64,000 nucleotides of DNA from CAYTGM01 sp964437365 (GTDB lineage Bacteria > Sumerlaeota > Sumerlaeia > SLMS01): NCBI GenBank assembly GCA_964437365.1, contig CAYTGM010000021.1, positions 1 to 64,000 on the forward strand, written 5' to 3'. This document shows positions 17,397-25,893 of this stretch, piece by piece. Under the pieces are notes generated by a model. The model was not told the DNA's origin, made no database searches, and saw only the letters and a program-made list of their open reading frames with translations. The position numbers and the translations under genes were made by a program. Each line of letters begins with the position of its first letter. Within the stretch, counting starts at the first letter, position 1.

Positions 17397-18233
17397 ATGA
17401 AACTTATATCCCTGCCCGTGCTTCTAGTTCTTATTTCGAGTGCTTCTGCTCAATCTCCAGATGAGGAAAGCAATCAAGAAGAGTCCATCAACACTGAATC
17501 AGTGGAAACTGTGGAGTCTTCAGAGCAGACAGGAGGTCAAGACCTTTCCCAGGCAGCCAACGACCCTACCGCTTCCTTAACTTCAGTCCAGCTTGAATAC
17601 AAAGCCGTTACAGAGTTTCATAATCTCGATGATGAAGAATCAGGCGTTATTCAATTTCGATCTGCCATTCCGTTTACGACGGGAGAGCTCAACCACATCG
17701 GACGAATCACCGTTCCTCTCGTGACGGATAATCCATCCGGAGGAGAAGGTATCGGTGACGTTTCTATTTTTGATCTGGTTGTCTTTGATGAAGATTGGGG
17801 GCGCTGGGGGGTTGGTATAGACTCTCTTCTTCCTACTGCTACTGACGACGCTCTCGCTTCTGAAAAGTGGGCCGTAGGTCCGGCAGCAGGATTTATTGCC
17901 CAGGAAGGCAAACTTCTCTGGGGTGCCTTTAATCAAAACGTCTTCACCGTGGCAGGGAATGATGACAAAGAAGATATCAATGCTTCCATTGTTCAACCTA
18001 TCATCAACTACTCCTTACCCGATGGATGGGCCGTAGGTACTTCTGAGATGAACTTCACCTACAATTGGGAAAAGGGGGAATGGGCAACAATACCTCTGGG
18101 AGCAAAACTCACAAAGCTCTACAAAGCGGGCGACACACCGATTCAAACCTTCCTGACAGCTGAGCACAATTTTGCCGACAGCAATGTAGCACCAGAATGG
18201 ACTTTCAGTGTCGGATTTAAGGTTTTATTCTAG
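17397..18233 (+). CDS. Hypothetical outer-membrane barrel protein
   Basis: 278 residues. A signal peptide (ISLPVLLVLISSASA) is followed by a low-complexity Glu/Ser/Thr/Gln region and then a predicted barrel with repeated aromatic strands (WGRWGVGIDSLLP, WGAFNQNVFTVAG, MNFTYNWEKGEW), ending in FKVLF with the C-terminal Phe typical of BAM substrates. It resembles proteins annotated loosely as transporter or outer-membrane proteins. The start is the ATG at 17397; a TTG just before it is also open, but AAAGGA is best spaced to the ATG. It is the last gene of the unit. No strong terminator follows. Confidence 0.65.
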   Translation: MKLISLPVLLVLISSASAQSPDEESNQEESINTESVETVESSEQTGGQDLSQAANDPTASLTSVQLEYKAVTEFHNLDDEESGVIQFRSAIPFTTGELNHIGRITVPLVTDNPSGGEGIGDVSIFDLVVFDEDWGRWGVGIDSLLPTATDDALASEKWAVGPAAGFIAQEGKLLWGAFNQNVFTVAGNDDKEDINASIVQPIINYSLPDGWAVGTSEMNFTYNWEKGEWATIPLGAKLTKLYKAGDTPIQTFLTAEHNFADSNVAPEWTFSVGFKVLF

Positions 18234-18507
18234 AAGATAGACCTCTCAGAAAAAATCGAGAGGACTCAGCCAAGTACCTCGCGAATAATCTACTATGCAA
18301 AAAGTCTAATACGATCCCACAAATGGTTCATCCAGCGCCGGTGATGTCTGGAAAATCAATCAATAACGCTCACAAACATTAGAATGCGCTCAAAACAAAA
18401 GGGTTTCACCTTGACAAGTCTTTCGGCGCGTGAAGATTCTCACGTTCTCACATAGTTATGGTATGACTCAGTTAACATCACGTTGCTTAAAGTTCGGAGA
18501 CAAGGCT

Positions 18508-18957
18508 ATGCGTTCTACCCAAACGTATCAGCACATCATCATCCCCACAAAAATGCAGGAACAGGCCCTTCTCAGGGCATCTCGCCCGCTTCTTCTCAAT
18601 TACCTATGGCACGTCCTTCACAATCTTGACTGTCAGCTGATACAATTCAACGGTGCTGAAGACCATGTTCATCTCCTCGTCAAAGTCGCACCGACTCTCT
18701 CACTAAATGAAGTCATGACTAAGTTGATCAACTCGAGCAGTTATTGGATGACAGAAAACGAGAATTTTCCAGGCTTCTCAGGTTGGTCAGAAGAATGGAT
18801 CTCCTTCGAGGTTTCCAGCAGCGACAAGCAGGCTGCCAGTAATTACATAAACAATCAGGATCGTATCCACAAGAGAGAGTCTTACTTTGAAGAGCTGAGT
18901 CGACTTATCCTGCAGAGTGACTCTCCCCAGAGCGATCCTGTTTCAAGCGTAGGATAA
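18508..18957 (+). CDS. REP-associated/IS200-like tyrosine transposase (RAYT)
   Basis: 149 residues from the ATG at 18508 (an upstream frame from 18430 is open but lacks family similarity). The single-strand transposase signature is complete: HUH motif HVH (His53, His55) and the catalytic Tyr113 in YINNQDRIHK, with Gln117 and His121 placed as in Y1 transposases. The full-length fold suggests an active or recently active protein. RAYTs are usually single-copy and are linked to short palindromic repeats in the genome. No IS200-type ends or insertion-sequence partner gene are visible next to it. The 50-bp repeats at 25303 and 38701 are the only candidate substrates in this window. Confidence 0.9.
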   Translation: MRSTQTYQHIIIPTKMQEQALLRASRPLLLNYLWHVLHNLDCQLIQFNGAEDHVHLLVKVAPTLSLNEVMTKLINSSSYWMTENENFPGFSGWSEEWISFEVSSSDKQAASNYINNQDRIHKRESYFEELSRLILQSDSPQSDPVSSVG

Positions 18958-18965
18958 CTCGCGGG

Positions 18966-19811
18966 CTATTCTCCTGTATTTGTCGGAGACGATTTCCATA
19001 GGTTGGCCCAGCCTACTCCGCGAGCCGGACGTGAAATTACTGGCAATTCAGCGATCAGCAGTGCCTCTGCGTTCACACCATGAGGTCCTTCCATCCAGCA
19101 TTCTCCATCAGGCCCGTAAATCAGAGATGATCCTATACAGTTATATCCCTTCCAGGGACCATCTACCACAGGACCTACATTGCTGCATCCTGCGATCGGT
19201 ATTTGAAAATCTTTGGCGACAGGCTGATAAGCTTTATGCCAGATCAGTCCATATGGGTCCTTAACAGGATTGTGCCCCGGAGGAGTTGCCCAGGCACTGG
19301 GGGAGAGGATTAGATCCGCCTGCATATACCCGAGGGACTTCAGAAGGCTGTAATCCTGAGCAAAAGCATCTGCACAGATCAGGACACCGATCCTACCCAA
19401 AGCAGTCTCTGCTGTCTCTAGAGACTGTCCGGCGTCGTAAATACTGTGACCGATTTCGAGTTCATTGAGCTTGCGATGCCGAAGCAAAATTTCTCCCTCT
19501 TCTGAAATGAGTATAGCAGAGTTATAGACATTTTCTCCATCCCGTTCCGTAAGACCAGCACACAGTATAACCTGATAATTCCTGGCGTAGGTCCGATACG
19601 CTGCTGCCACTGGTCCATCAGGAATTGAGGAAGCAAGATCTCTGGCATCAGGGTGTGTCCACCCGATATCCATCGCCTCTGGCAGGAGAACGATATCAGC
19701 CCCGTTTTCTGCGGCGATTGCCACAAGCTCTCCTGCTCGTGCGAGGTTATCACGCCGATTGCCCCACTGAACACGCATTTGAATGAGAGCTAGTTTTACC
19801 TGTCTTTTCAT
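18966..19811 (-). CDS. Carbon-nitrogen hydrolase (nitrilase superfamily)
   Basis: 281 residues, a standard size. The catalytic triad is visible: Glu45 in LLPEAMDIG, Lys114 in RHRKLNELEIG and Cys146 in GVLICADAF. These enzymes hydrolyse amide C-N bonds; members include omega-amidases and N-carbamoyl-amino-acid hydrolases. The exact substrate cannot be set from the triad alone. The start ATG at 19811 has AAAGGG upstream. The gene lies convergent with the RAYT gene, 8 bases between stops, and has no co-directional neighbour, so it is probably monocistronic and cytosolic (no signal peptide). Confidence 0.9.
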   Translation of the reverse strand: MKRQVKLALIQMRVQWGNRRDNLARAGELVAIAAENGADIVLLPEAMDIGWTHPDARDLASSIPDGPVAAAYRTYARNYQVILCAGLTERDGENVYNSAILISEEGEILLRHRKLNELEIGHSIYDAGQSLETAETALGRIGVLICADAFAQDYSLLKSLGYMQADLILSPSAWATPPGHNPVKDPYGLIWHKAYQPVAKDFQIPIAGCSNVGPVVDGPWKGYNCIGSSLIYGPDGECWMEGPHGVNAEALLIAELPVISRPARGVGWANLWKSSPTNTGE

Positions 19812-19986
19812 AAACCCTTTCCTTCACTAAACCTGAACAGGACTGATAAGGCCTTCCCATGGAAGGGCTCAAAAGCCAAGTCGAAAGAGAAACACAACTA
19901 GTGGGGCTTTTTCGTTGATCCTGAACAACTTACTCGATATGAAATTCCCTTGGAATCGTAAATTCGATTTTAGAGAGAGAATTCAT

Positions 19987-21144
19987 ATGATCAGATTATC
20001 TATGCTTCTTGCCTTCGCAGGCATGTTGTCAGCTCCTGCATGGGCAGAATTCAAGATCCACTCGAAGGAAGATTACGAATCGGGCCAGTTCAAGTCTGGA
20101 GTTCAGTATCTCTTCCAGGCAGGAAGGTTCAACACACGCGTTATTTCCTATGACAGTATTCAAGACGTCGACCTCAAGCAAGGTATCGCAGGCGAAGTCT
20201 GTGGGGATTATGGCATCGAGTTCTCCACCTCACCCTCACAGCGATTTCTCTCTGTTGTCAGTCCAACAAAGCTGAATCGCGAACTACTGGGTGATAACGG
20301 GGCAGCTCTTTTTCAAGCCGACATTTTTGTTCCCGCAGGCGTAAGTGCCTCTCACAGCGCAGCCGTCGCTACGTTCAACGATACCGATGACAAGCCCATC
20401 GAAACGGGAGCCAGCATCTGGAACTTATATCGCCTTGGTTCCGTCGAAAATTCAAAAGCATACTTCTCTTTTACCGATGGAGGAGCATCCGCAAAAATCT
20501 ATCTCCATGAAGATATTAAGACTTCAGAGGATCTCAGTGGTGGTTGGCATCGATTCCAGCTTCTCTTTGTCGGTCAGGAAGAGATCTATTGCTATATAGA
20601 CGGAATTCAAACCACTTTCTCACCGATCATCGACGGTAGTCTGACAAACTTAAGACCGGGATTCTTTATCTCCTCACCTCAGAACGCTCCTTTCAAAGTT
20701 TACGCAGATAACCTGACAATCATGTGGTCGAAGAATGCTCAAACACCCGTCCCGGCTCCTCCATGGATCACTGATGAAGAGAAAGTTGAAGCTTCTTCTG
20801 TAGAATGGCTGGTTGATCCCATTATCGCCCAAAGAAAATCTTATGAATCGGGAAAACCGCTTCTGTATCTCTTCTGTAATCCCTCAAGCGTTGGTTACCA
20901 GGAACTTACCAATAATATTTTTCGATCGAATGACGAAGCACAAACCCTTCTATCTGAATTTATTCTGCTTCGTGTAGACATTAACGAGAAAAGAGGCCAG
21001 CAAATGGCTCGCGATATGTCGATTGATCGTGTCCCCAGCATTCTTGTTCAAGGAACAAACGACGAGGAGAAAGCTCGTTTCACCATGGACAGCAACCCAA
21101 CCTGGAACGAAATATCGGATCCACTTAAGCAAACATTGAATTGA
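19987..21144 (+). CDS. Secreted protein with LamG-like and thioredoxin-like regions
   Basis: 385 residues. A signal peptide (RLSMLLAFAGMLSAPAWA) begins at the ATG at 19987, supported by GAGAG upstream; the frame also extends to 19915 without a good ribosome site. Residues of about 25-265 look like a beta-sandwich (AYFSFTDGG, GGWHRFQLLFVGQEEIYCYIDG), in the manner of concanavalin-like sugar-binding or LamG domains. The last 100 residues resemble a thioredoxin fold (PLLYLFCNPSS ... ILLRVDINEKRGQQMARDMSIDRVPSILV) with a cis-Pro-like VP but no CxxC, so redox activity is unlikely. A terminator lies 40 bases after the stop. Function unknown. Confidence 0.7.
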   Translation: MIRLSMLLAFAGMLSAPAWAEFKIHSKEDYESGQFKSGVQYLFQAGRFNTRVISYDSIQDVDLKQGIAGEVCGDYGIEFSTSPSQRFLSVVSPTKLNRELLGDNGAALFQADIFVPAGVSASHSAAVATFNDTDDKPIETGASIWNLYRLGSVENSKAYFSFTDGGASAKIYLHEDIKTSEDLSGGWHRFQLLFVGQEEIYCYIDGIQTTFSPIIDGSLTNLRPGFFISSPQNAPFKVYADNLTIMWSKNAQTPVPAPPWITDEEKVEASSVEWLVDPIIAQRKSYESGKPLLYLFCNPSSVGYQELTNNIFRSNDEAQTLLSEFILLRVDINEKRGQQMARDMSIDRVPSILVQGTNDEEKARFTMDSNPTWNEISDPLKQTLN

Positions 21145-21183
21145 CCAAATCATGAACCTCCCCCGCATTTTCGTGGACTTGGA

Positions 21184-21220
21184 CAGCTGGCATGGATTTA
21201 ATGCCAGCTGTTATTCTTTT
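21184..21220 (+). terminator. Intrinsic terminator before the hexosaminidase gene
   Basis: A perfect 10-bp stem (21184-21193 with 21201-21210) and a 7-base loop are followed by TTATTCTTTT. It ends just before the GGAGAG ribosome site of the next gene, so readthrough or attenuation could matter for that gene. Confidence 0.85.
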
Positions 21221-21234
21221 GGAGAGTACTTAAT

Positions 21235-23229
21235 ATGATTAAATCATGGATCCAGAGTTCAAGGTATCTTCTTTCGCTATCGTTCCTTCTCGCCATCCCA
21301 GAATTCCTGGCAGCACAAATGACCTGGCAGGAAATTCTACCCACCCCTCAAAGCGTTGAAGAAAAATCCGAAACTATTGATCTCAGAAGACTCTCTGGAA
21401 TCGAAGTCAGTGAGCCCCTTCACGGGCAGGAGTTCAATGCTCTGAAAAGACTTCAGCAGGATTTCGATGATAAGCTGGAAATTAAACTCCCTTACATGGG
21501 CCTCCTTATGGAGGAAAGAGTCAGCCCCACTATTAAGCTCTCCAAAGTTCCACCAATGGCGAATGAAGAAGGTTTTCGAGATGTCTATAAACTGATAGTC
21601 AATCATGAAGGGGTCCTCATCGAAGCTGATACGCCAGTCGGTCTCTTTTATGGTCTTCAAACTTTGAGACAGGCTGTCCGTCTTGCAGCTGCCGAGGAAA
21701 CATATCTGATACCTCATGGAACGATTGAAGATGGATCGGAGTTTCAGTATCGTGGCTTTTATCATGATATATCACGAGGGAAAGTCCCCACCATTGAAAC
21801 TTTGAAAGAACTTATCGACCTGCTTGCCCTGAACAAAGCAAACATGTTCCAGCTCTATATTGAACACCCCTTCCTCTTTCCCTTTAACAATCGAATCGCC
21901 CAAAATCCCGACGGACTGACACCACAAGACATTCGGGAACTGGATCTTTATTGTAAAGAACAGCGCATCGAATTTGTTCCTTCACTGCAATCATTCGGGC
22001 ACATGGGTGGAGCACTGTCACTGCCAGAGTATCGCCATTTGGCTGATATAGAACTTGAAGGAAATTGGGAAGATTTAAGCTGGAATGATCGAATGACCGG
22101 CGCCACACTCGATGTCACGAACCCCGATGCTCTGGAATTGATGGAGAAGATGCACCGCAGCTATACGGCGCTGTTTACCTCTGACTTTGTCAATGTCTGC
22201 GCTGATGAAACGTACCATCTTGGGCGGGGAAAAGCTCTCCCGGTAGCAGAAGAAATTGGGGTTGGTCGTCTTTACCTCCGACACATGAAATGGCTTAACG
22301 ATCTTTCCCACCAGATGGGAAAACGAATGATGTTCTGGGGCGACATTGTGAAGAAACACGAGGACCTTGTCTCAGAGATTCCAAAAGATGCGATTCTTCT
22401 TAACTGGGGATACTGGGCGAAAACGAACTTTGAAAGTACGAAGCTCTTTGCTGATGCTGGCCTGGACTTCTTCGTCTGTCCAGGGACCAGCGGTTGGAAT
22501 CGTCTGATTAACGGTATACACAACGCCGAGATTAATATCCGAAAATACGCTGAAACAGGCAAGAAATATGGTGCCATGGGGCTCCTCAATACGGACTGGG
22601 GAGATCACGGTCATTTCAACCCCCTCGGCGGATCACTCCATGGTATTATTCTGGGAACTTCTGTTGCCTGGAACCCGGAAACAATTGCTCCCGAAGAGTA
22701 CGATATTGCCTGGGAGAAACAGGTCTTCGGCAGGGGAGGAGAACAGATCGCTGAAGGGTTACGCCTTCTTGACAGCTCAACTGAATTCAGGGAGACGTGG
22801 ATTAAAACTTATGCCCCGATAGACGGTGAGAAACGCTTCACCCCCCTCACAAAAGAAGATGGGGATAGCCTTGTCAAAAATGGCAAACAAGCTGAGGCAA
22901 TCTTTCAGGAAACGTTGAACACTCTTCAGGAGGAAGACCAGCGAAGAGCTGTTGAAGAGTATCTCCACTCAGCGAAAATGCACCAGTTGCTCGGCGAGAA
23001 GACTCTCCTGGTGCACCGTTGGAAAGAGTCCGGTTCAGACCTTTCAGATGAACTCAAGGACGAAGCGCGCCTCTGGATACGCAAGAGCAGAACGTTAATG
23101 AACGAGTATCAGCAAATCTGGATGGCAAGAAATCGATACTCCGAATTCGACGATCTCATGGAGATTATGAATAGACTTTACGAACAGATCGATGAATTTA
23201 TTATCAGCGTCGGGAATGAAGCAGGATAA
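21235..23229 (+). CDS. GH20 beta-N-acetylhexosaminidase
   Basis: 664 residues. A signal peptide (LLSLSFLLAIPEFLAAQ) is followed by a GH20b-like N-terminal domain (about 30-160) and then the GH20 TIM barrel starting at FQYRGFYHDISRGKVP. The catalytic Asp-Glu pair is Asp324-Glu325 in CADETYHLG, which uses substrate-assisted catalysis on the N-acetyl group. The enzyme releases terminal GlcNAc or GalNAc from chitin oligomers, peptidoglycan-derived or host-type glycans. The C-terminal ~150 residues are helical. It is preceded by a terminator and GGAGAG, so it has its own transcript or relies on readthrough. The VanY-type peptidase gene downstream may act on the same cell-wall material. Confidence 0.92.
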   Translation: MIKSWIQSSRYLLSLSFLLAIPEFLAAQMTWQEILPTPQSVEEKSETIDLRRLSGIEVSEPLHGQEFNALKRLQQDFDDKLEIKLPYMGLLMEERVSPTIKLSKVPPMANEEGFRDVYKLIVNHEGVLIEADTPVGLFYGLQTLRQAVRLAAAEETYLIPHGTIEDGSEFQYRGFYHDISRGKVPTIETLKELIDLLALNKANMFQLYIEHPFLFPFNNRIAQNPDGLTPQDIRELDLYCKEQRIEFVPSLQSFGHMGGALSLPEYRHLADIELEGNWEDLSWNDRMTGATLDVTNPDALELMEKMHRSYTALFTSDFVNVCADETYHLGRGKALPVAEEIGVGRLYLRHMKWLNDLSHQMGKRMMFWGDIVKKHEDLVSEIPKDAILLNWGYWAKTNFESTKLFADAGLDFFVCPGTSGWNRLINGIHNAEINIRKYAETGKKYGAMGLLNTDWGDHGHFNPLGGSLHGIILGTSVAWNPETIAPEEYDIAWEKQVFGRGGEQIAEGLRLLDSSTEFRETWIKTYAPIDGEKRFTPLTKEDGDSLVKNGKQAEAIFQETLNTLQEEDQRRAVEEYLHSAKMHQLLGEKTLLVHRWKESGSDLSDELKDEARLWIRKSRTLMNEYQQIWMARNRYSEFDDLMEIMNRLYEQIDEFIISVGNEAG

Positions 23230-23428
23230 GCTCTTGCCCAGAGTGGTTACCAAAATTAATCTCCGAATAGATGGTGAGCGAGAGTGAACCGTTTAGGATT
23301 CTGAAAACATAGGAATAGGAGTTCTATTTCTAGGCTTTCAGGATGCTGAAGAGAGTGCTCGCAGCCAGCTTATATCGAACAGGAATTTTGACAGACACTC
23401 TAAGATCATTTTTTCACGGAACCTGAAT

Positions 23429-24271
23429 TTGAAAACACACGTTAAACTCTTCCTTATCGTACTCTTATCCCTCTCAACCAACCTCTTCGCGCAGGGTATT
23501 TCCCGCCATGATCCAGGTCCATGGACCGTCTTTCGTGATGAATGTGACGTCTATACAACCTCTACACTCGAAGGAGAGGTTACTGGCCGCCTCGAGATTG
23601 GTACCTCGATTGAAGGCACCTTTCTGGAAACCGAGGATGGTCTTGAATGGCTCGAGATATCAGCTGAAGGTCAGGATTTCTATATATGTCGCAACTGGCT
23701 CCATCGAGTTCACCCCGCAAACCGGCAGGAAGGAAACCTGAGAATTGGTAGTGAAATTGTCAACCGCTGGTGGGGACTGCCTCTCGATTATGAAGCCGAT
23801 GATCTTGTTGAAGTTGATTCGAAATACGGGAGGCGGGGGAGAAGCTACACTCTTAGAAAACCCGCCGCAGAAGCAATCACTGAAATGTTCGAAGCAGCAC
23901 TCGCTGAGGGAGTTGATATTCGCATTACTTCAGCCTACCGATCCGGAGACACACAGAAAAGAATCTATACAAGAAATGTGACCAGAAACCCCTACCAGAG
24001 AAGCAGCGCGCCACCGGGGCATAGTGAACACCAGCTGGGACTGACCGTTGATCTTGTGGATCCCGAAGGAGAGTATTCTTTCAGCCGGGAATTTGATCAG
24101 ACGCCCCAGGGGAAGTGGCTTGAAGAAAACGCCTGGAAATATGGCTTCGTCCGCACATATTATCCTCATAACGTGGAAGAGACGGGGTATATATCAGAAC
24201 CCTGGCACTGGCGATACTACGGAAAAGAACTCGCAAAAGAGTTTCGTGAAAATGAACATCATCTTCCCTGA
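23429..24271 (+). CDS. VanY-type D-alanyl-D-alanine carboxypeptidase
   Basis: 280 residues from a TTG start; no ATG is available and the ribosome site is weak. A signal peptide ends at LFAQ. Residues of about 35-90 resemble an SH3b domain (CDVYTTSTLEGEVTGRLEIG). The rest is the LAS-type peptidase: SAYRSGDTQKRIY, the zinc motif HSEHQLGLTVDLVD and the terminal PWHWRYYG. The family trims D-Ala or cleaves L,D/D,D bonds in peptidoglycan. No vanHAX neighbours, so a housekeeping cell-wall role rather than antibiotic resistance is likely. The gap before it (23230-23428) shows no gene. Confidence 0.9.
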   Translation: MKTHVKLFLIVLLSLSTNLFAQGISRHDPGPWTVFRDECDVYTTSTLEGEVTGRLEIGTSIEGTFLETEDGLEWLEISAEGQDFYICRNWLHRVHPANRQEGNLRIGSEIVNRWWGLPLDYEADDLVEVDSKYGRRGRSYTLRKPAAEAITEMFEAALAEGVDIRITSAYRSGDTQKRIYTRNVTRNPYQRSSAPPGHSEHQLGLTVDLVDPEGEYSFSREFDQTPQGKWLEENAWKYGFVRTYYPHNVEETGYISEPWHWRYYGKELAKEFRENEHHLP

Positions 24272-24279
24272 AGAATACA

Positions 24280-25206
24280 TCAGGGCCTGAATACGACGAA
24301 ATTCTCCTGGTTGATTGCGCTCTCACCGCTCCAACGGTAGGCACATAGATAGCCTCCCTTGGCAATACTGTAGTCGATACAGGCTACATTCTCCGCAAGG
24401 GGTTGAGGTTCGCGATCCCTTAACCAGTAATGTCCGATAAAAAGGGGCGGCGCGTCGGCTGGGTAGGTGAGATGATTCTCCAGGGCCCCTTCTTCAATCA
24501 TCAGATCAGGAACACCGGGGACAGCGGGAAACGCAAAGTCTCTATACGTTATCTCAGATGCATGCATATACCAGCGTGTGCGAATCTTTGATCTCATATG
24601 TCCTTCCTTGTCAGGGTATTTCACACCATCTGGCAGTTCAACTTCTTTGCCTTTTAAGAGTGTTTCAATGAGCTGAAAATAAGGATGATCCTCGCGGGAC
24701 GCGCTGATCAGAAACTCATCTGTGATTCCGGTTTCATCTATTTTCATTTCTTGGAGCAGTTGGATAGAAGACGGATCCCACACCGCATGTACGGCTCGTA
24801 ACTGCTCTGAGTCGTAGAAAAAGGGGAGGGAACGAAACCATTGAAGATACTCATCCAGAAGGGCGGGGGAGAGCTGTTCCAGTGTCTCCAGGTGCTGCTT
24901 CGTGGTTCGTTTACACCTTGGACGAAGATAGGAACCTTTGAATTCAGGGTCTGGGAAGTGATAAGCGAGGGCGTTCCATTCATGGTTTCCAAGCAGAGCG
25001 ATGGCGTTCCGTGATTCGACCATGGAGCGAACAATCTCAAGGGTTCGGGGGATGTCGGGACCTCGATCAATGTAATCGCCCAAAAAGATCACACGTCTTC
25101 CATCTGGATGTTGATAGCCACTCCCCTTCCTTTCGTAGTGAAGTTCACTGAGAAGTCGTTCTAGAGGGCCTGCGTGGCCATGGATATCGCCGATGAGATC
25201 AAACAT
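24280..25206 (-). CDS. Calcineurin-like metallophosphatase (PrpE/ApaH type)
   Basis: 308 residues. All metallophosphoesterase motifs are present: GDIHG at the start, GDYIDRGP, GNHEWNA and a C-terminal GHYW with FIGHYW context. It resembles the diadenosine-tetraphosphatase/protein phosphatase group, cytosolic, two-metal dependent. Substrate within that group is not readable. Since a Ser/Thr kinase is encoded 17 kb away, a protein phosphatase role is possible but unsupported. The gene is convergent with the VanY gene (8 bases between stops). The repeat at 25303 lies in its upstream region. Confidence 0.88.
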   Translation of the reverse strand: MFDLIGDIHGHAGPLERLLSELHYERKGSGYQHPDGRRVIFLGDYIDRGPDIPRTLEIVRSMVESRNAIALLGNHEWNALAYHFPDPEFKGSYLRPRCKRTTKQHLETLEQLSPALLDEYLQWFRSLPFFYDSEQLRAVHAVWDPSSIQLLQEMKIDETGITDEFLISASREDHPYFQLIETLLKGKEVELPDGVKYPDKEGHMRSKIRTRWYMHASEITYRDFAFPAVPGVPDLMIEEGALENHLTYPADAPPLFIGHYWLRDREPQPLAENVACIDYSIAKGGYLCAYRWSGESAINQENFVVFRP

Positions 25207-25302
25207 TGCTCAATTCCAGATTGAAAGGTCTCTTCTCTAAGAGAACGAACCCCAAGAGAGGGTTAGAGGGATCTAAGAGTCAAGCACTGGCGTTCTCTCC
25301 CG

Positions 25303-25371
25303 ATGACCGACGTCTGACGGACGTCTTATCTACGTCTTACCTACGTCTTGAGTCATCCGTCAGACGTAGGA
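25303..25371 (+). repeat. Dispersed palindromic repeat, copy 1
   Basis: The first 50 bases (25303-25352) are identical to 38701-38750, and a further ~19 bases match imperfectly. Within it, three 11-base tandem units of the form (G/C)(G/T)ACGTCTTA-like lie in a row, and the arm ACGTCTGACGG (25310-25320) pairs perfectly with CCGTCAGACGT (25357-25367), so the whole can fold into a hairpin with an 11-bp stem. It is intergenic, like the other copy. Confidence 0.85.
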
Positions 25372-25815
25372 GAGTTAAAGGGAAGACATGAGTGCCCCCA
25401 TGAGGATTGTTTAAATGTCATGTTTCAAGACCTTTCGGCCAGTGTCGGAGCTCCCTGAAGAGCTCTTGCTCAATAAAGCCATTTTCTAATTCTTTATGTG
25501 GAATAGAAGGGATAGAGGGTACTCCCGTTGACAGCAAAAGCTGAAAGCAAGGTAACTCTCTTCCGCATACCGACGCCTCAAGAATCACGCTGGCTCCTTC
25601 CCTTGCTACGGAGGGTAAAGTTGAAGCCGCCTGACAGTGAGACGCGGGTTGATGAGGATGCTGTGAAGAGCTCTGCAGGAAATGCTGTAGAGTTGGTGGT
25701 AGGGGCTTTGGGTATTTAAATTCTTTTCCTGGATATGTTGAGGGTGTTTGATTGGGTTTAGAGTGTGTGTTTTTGTGTTGGGTGAGTTGTGTGGTGTGTT
25801 TTCTCTGGTGCGTGC

Positions 25816-25847
25816 GGGGGGCGTTTTTTCGGGGTGGGGGTTTTGGG
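25816..25847 (+). promoter_or_regulatory. G-quadruplex motif in the EPS operon leader
   Basis: Four G-runs (6, 4, 5 and 3 G) are separated by 9-, 1- and 4-base loops on the coding strand, 47 bases before the first EPS gene. The motif is canonical apart from the 9-base first loop. It could influence transcription, translation or recombination; no direct evidence for any. Confidence 0.5.
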
Positions 25848-25893
25848 TTAAATCTTTATTTAACGAACATAAGGCGGCGGCAATAATTCCAAC

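Larger units (their letters stand above)
25207..25893. other. Long divergent intergenic region upstream of the EPS operon
   Basis: 687 bases with no supported gene. From left to right it holds the dispersed repeat copy 1 (25303-25371), a stretch with a 63-codon TTG frame (25528-25719) I do not accept as a gene, and a strikingly G/T-rich tract (about 25686-25849; about ten C in 164 bases) that includes a G-quadruplex motif (25816-25847). A 7-bp inverted repeat GTTAAAT/ATTTAAC (25847-25864) follows directly. The ribosome site of the first EPS gene is poor. Confidence 0.6.

Noticed and set aside
18241..18265. CCTCTC/GAGAGG hairpin after the second barrel gene
   Set aside because: Weak stem with A-rich loop and no following T-run.
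19851..19868. Hairpin CCTTCC/GGAAGG as a terminator
   Set aside because: No T-tract follows on either strand and it lies upstream of both divergent starts; kept as unexplained.
25528..25719. 63-codon TTG frame before the EPS operon
   Set aside because: No ribosome site, no family, runs into the G/T-rich tract; treated as non-coding.
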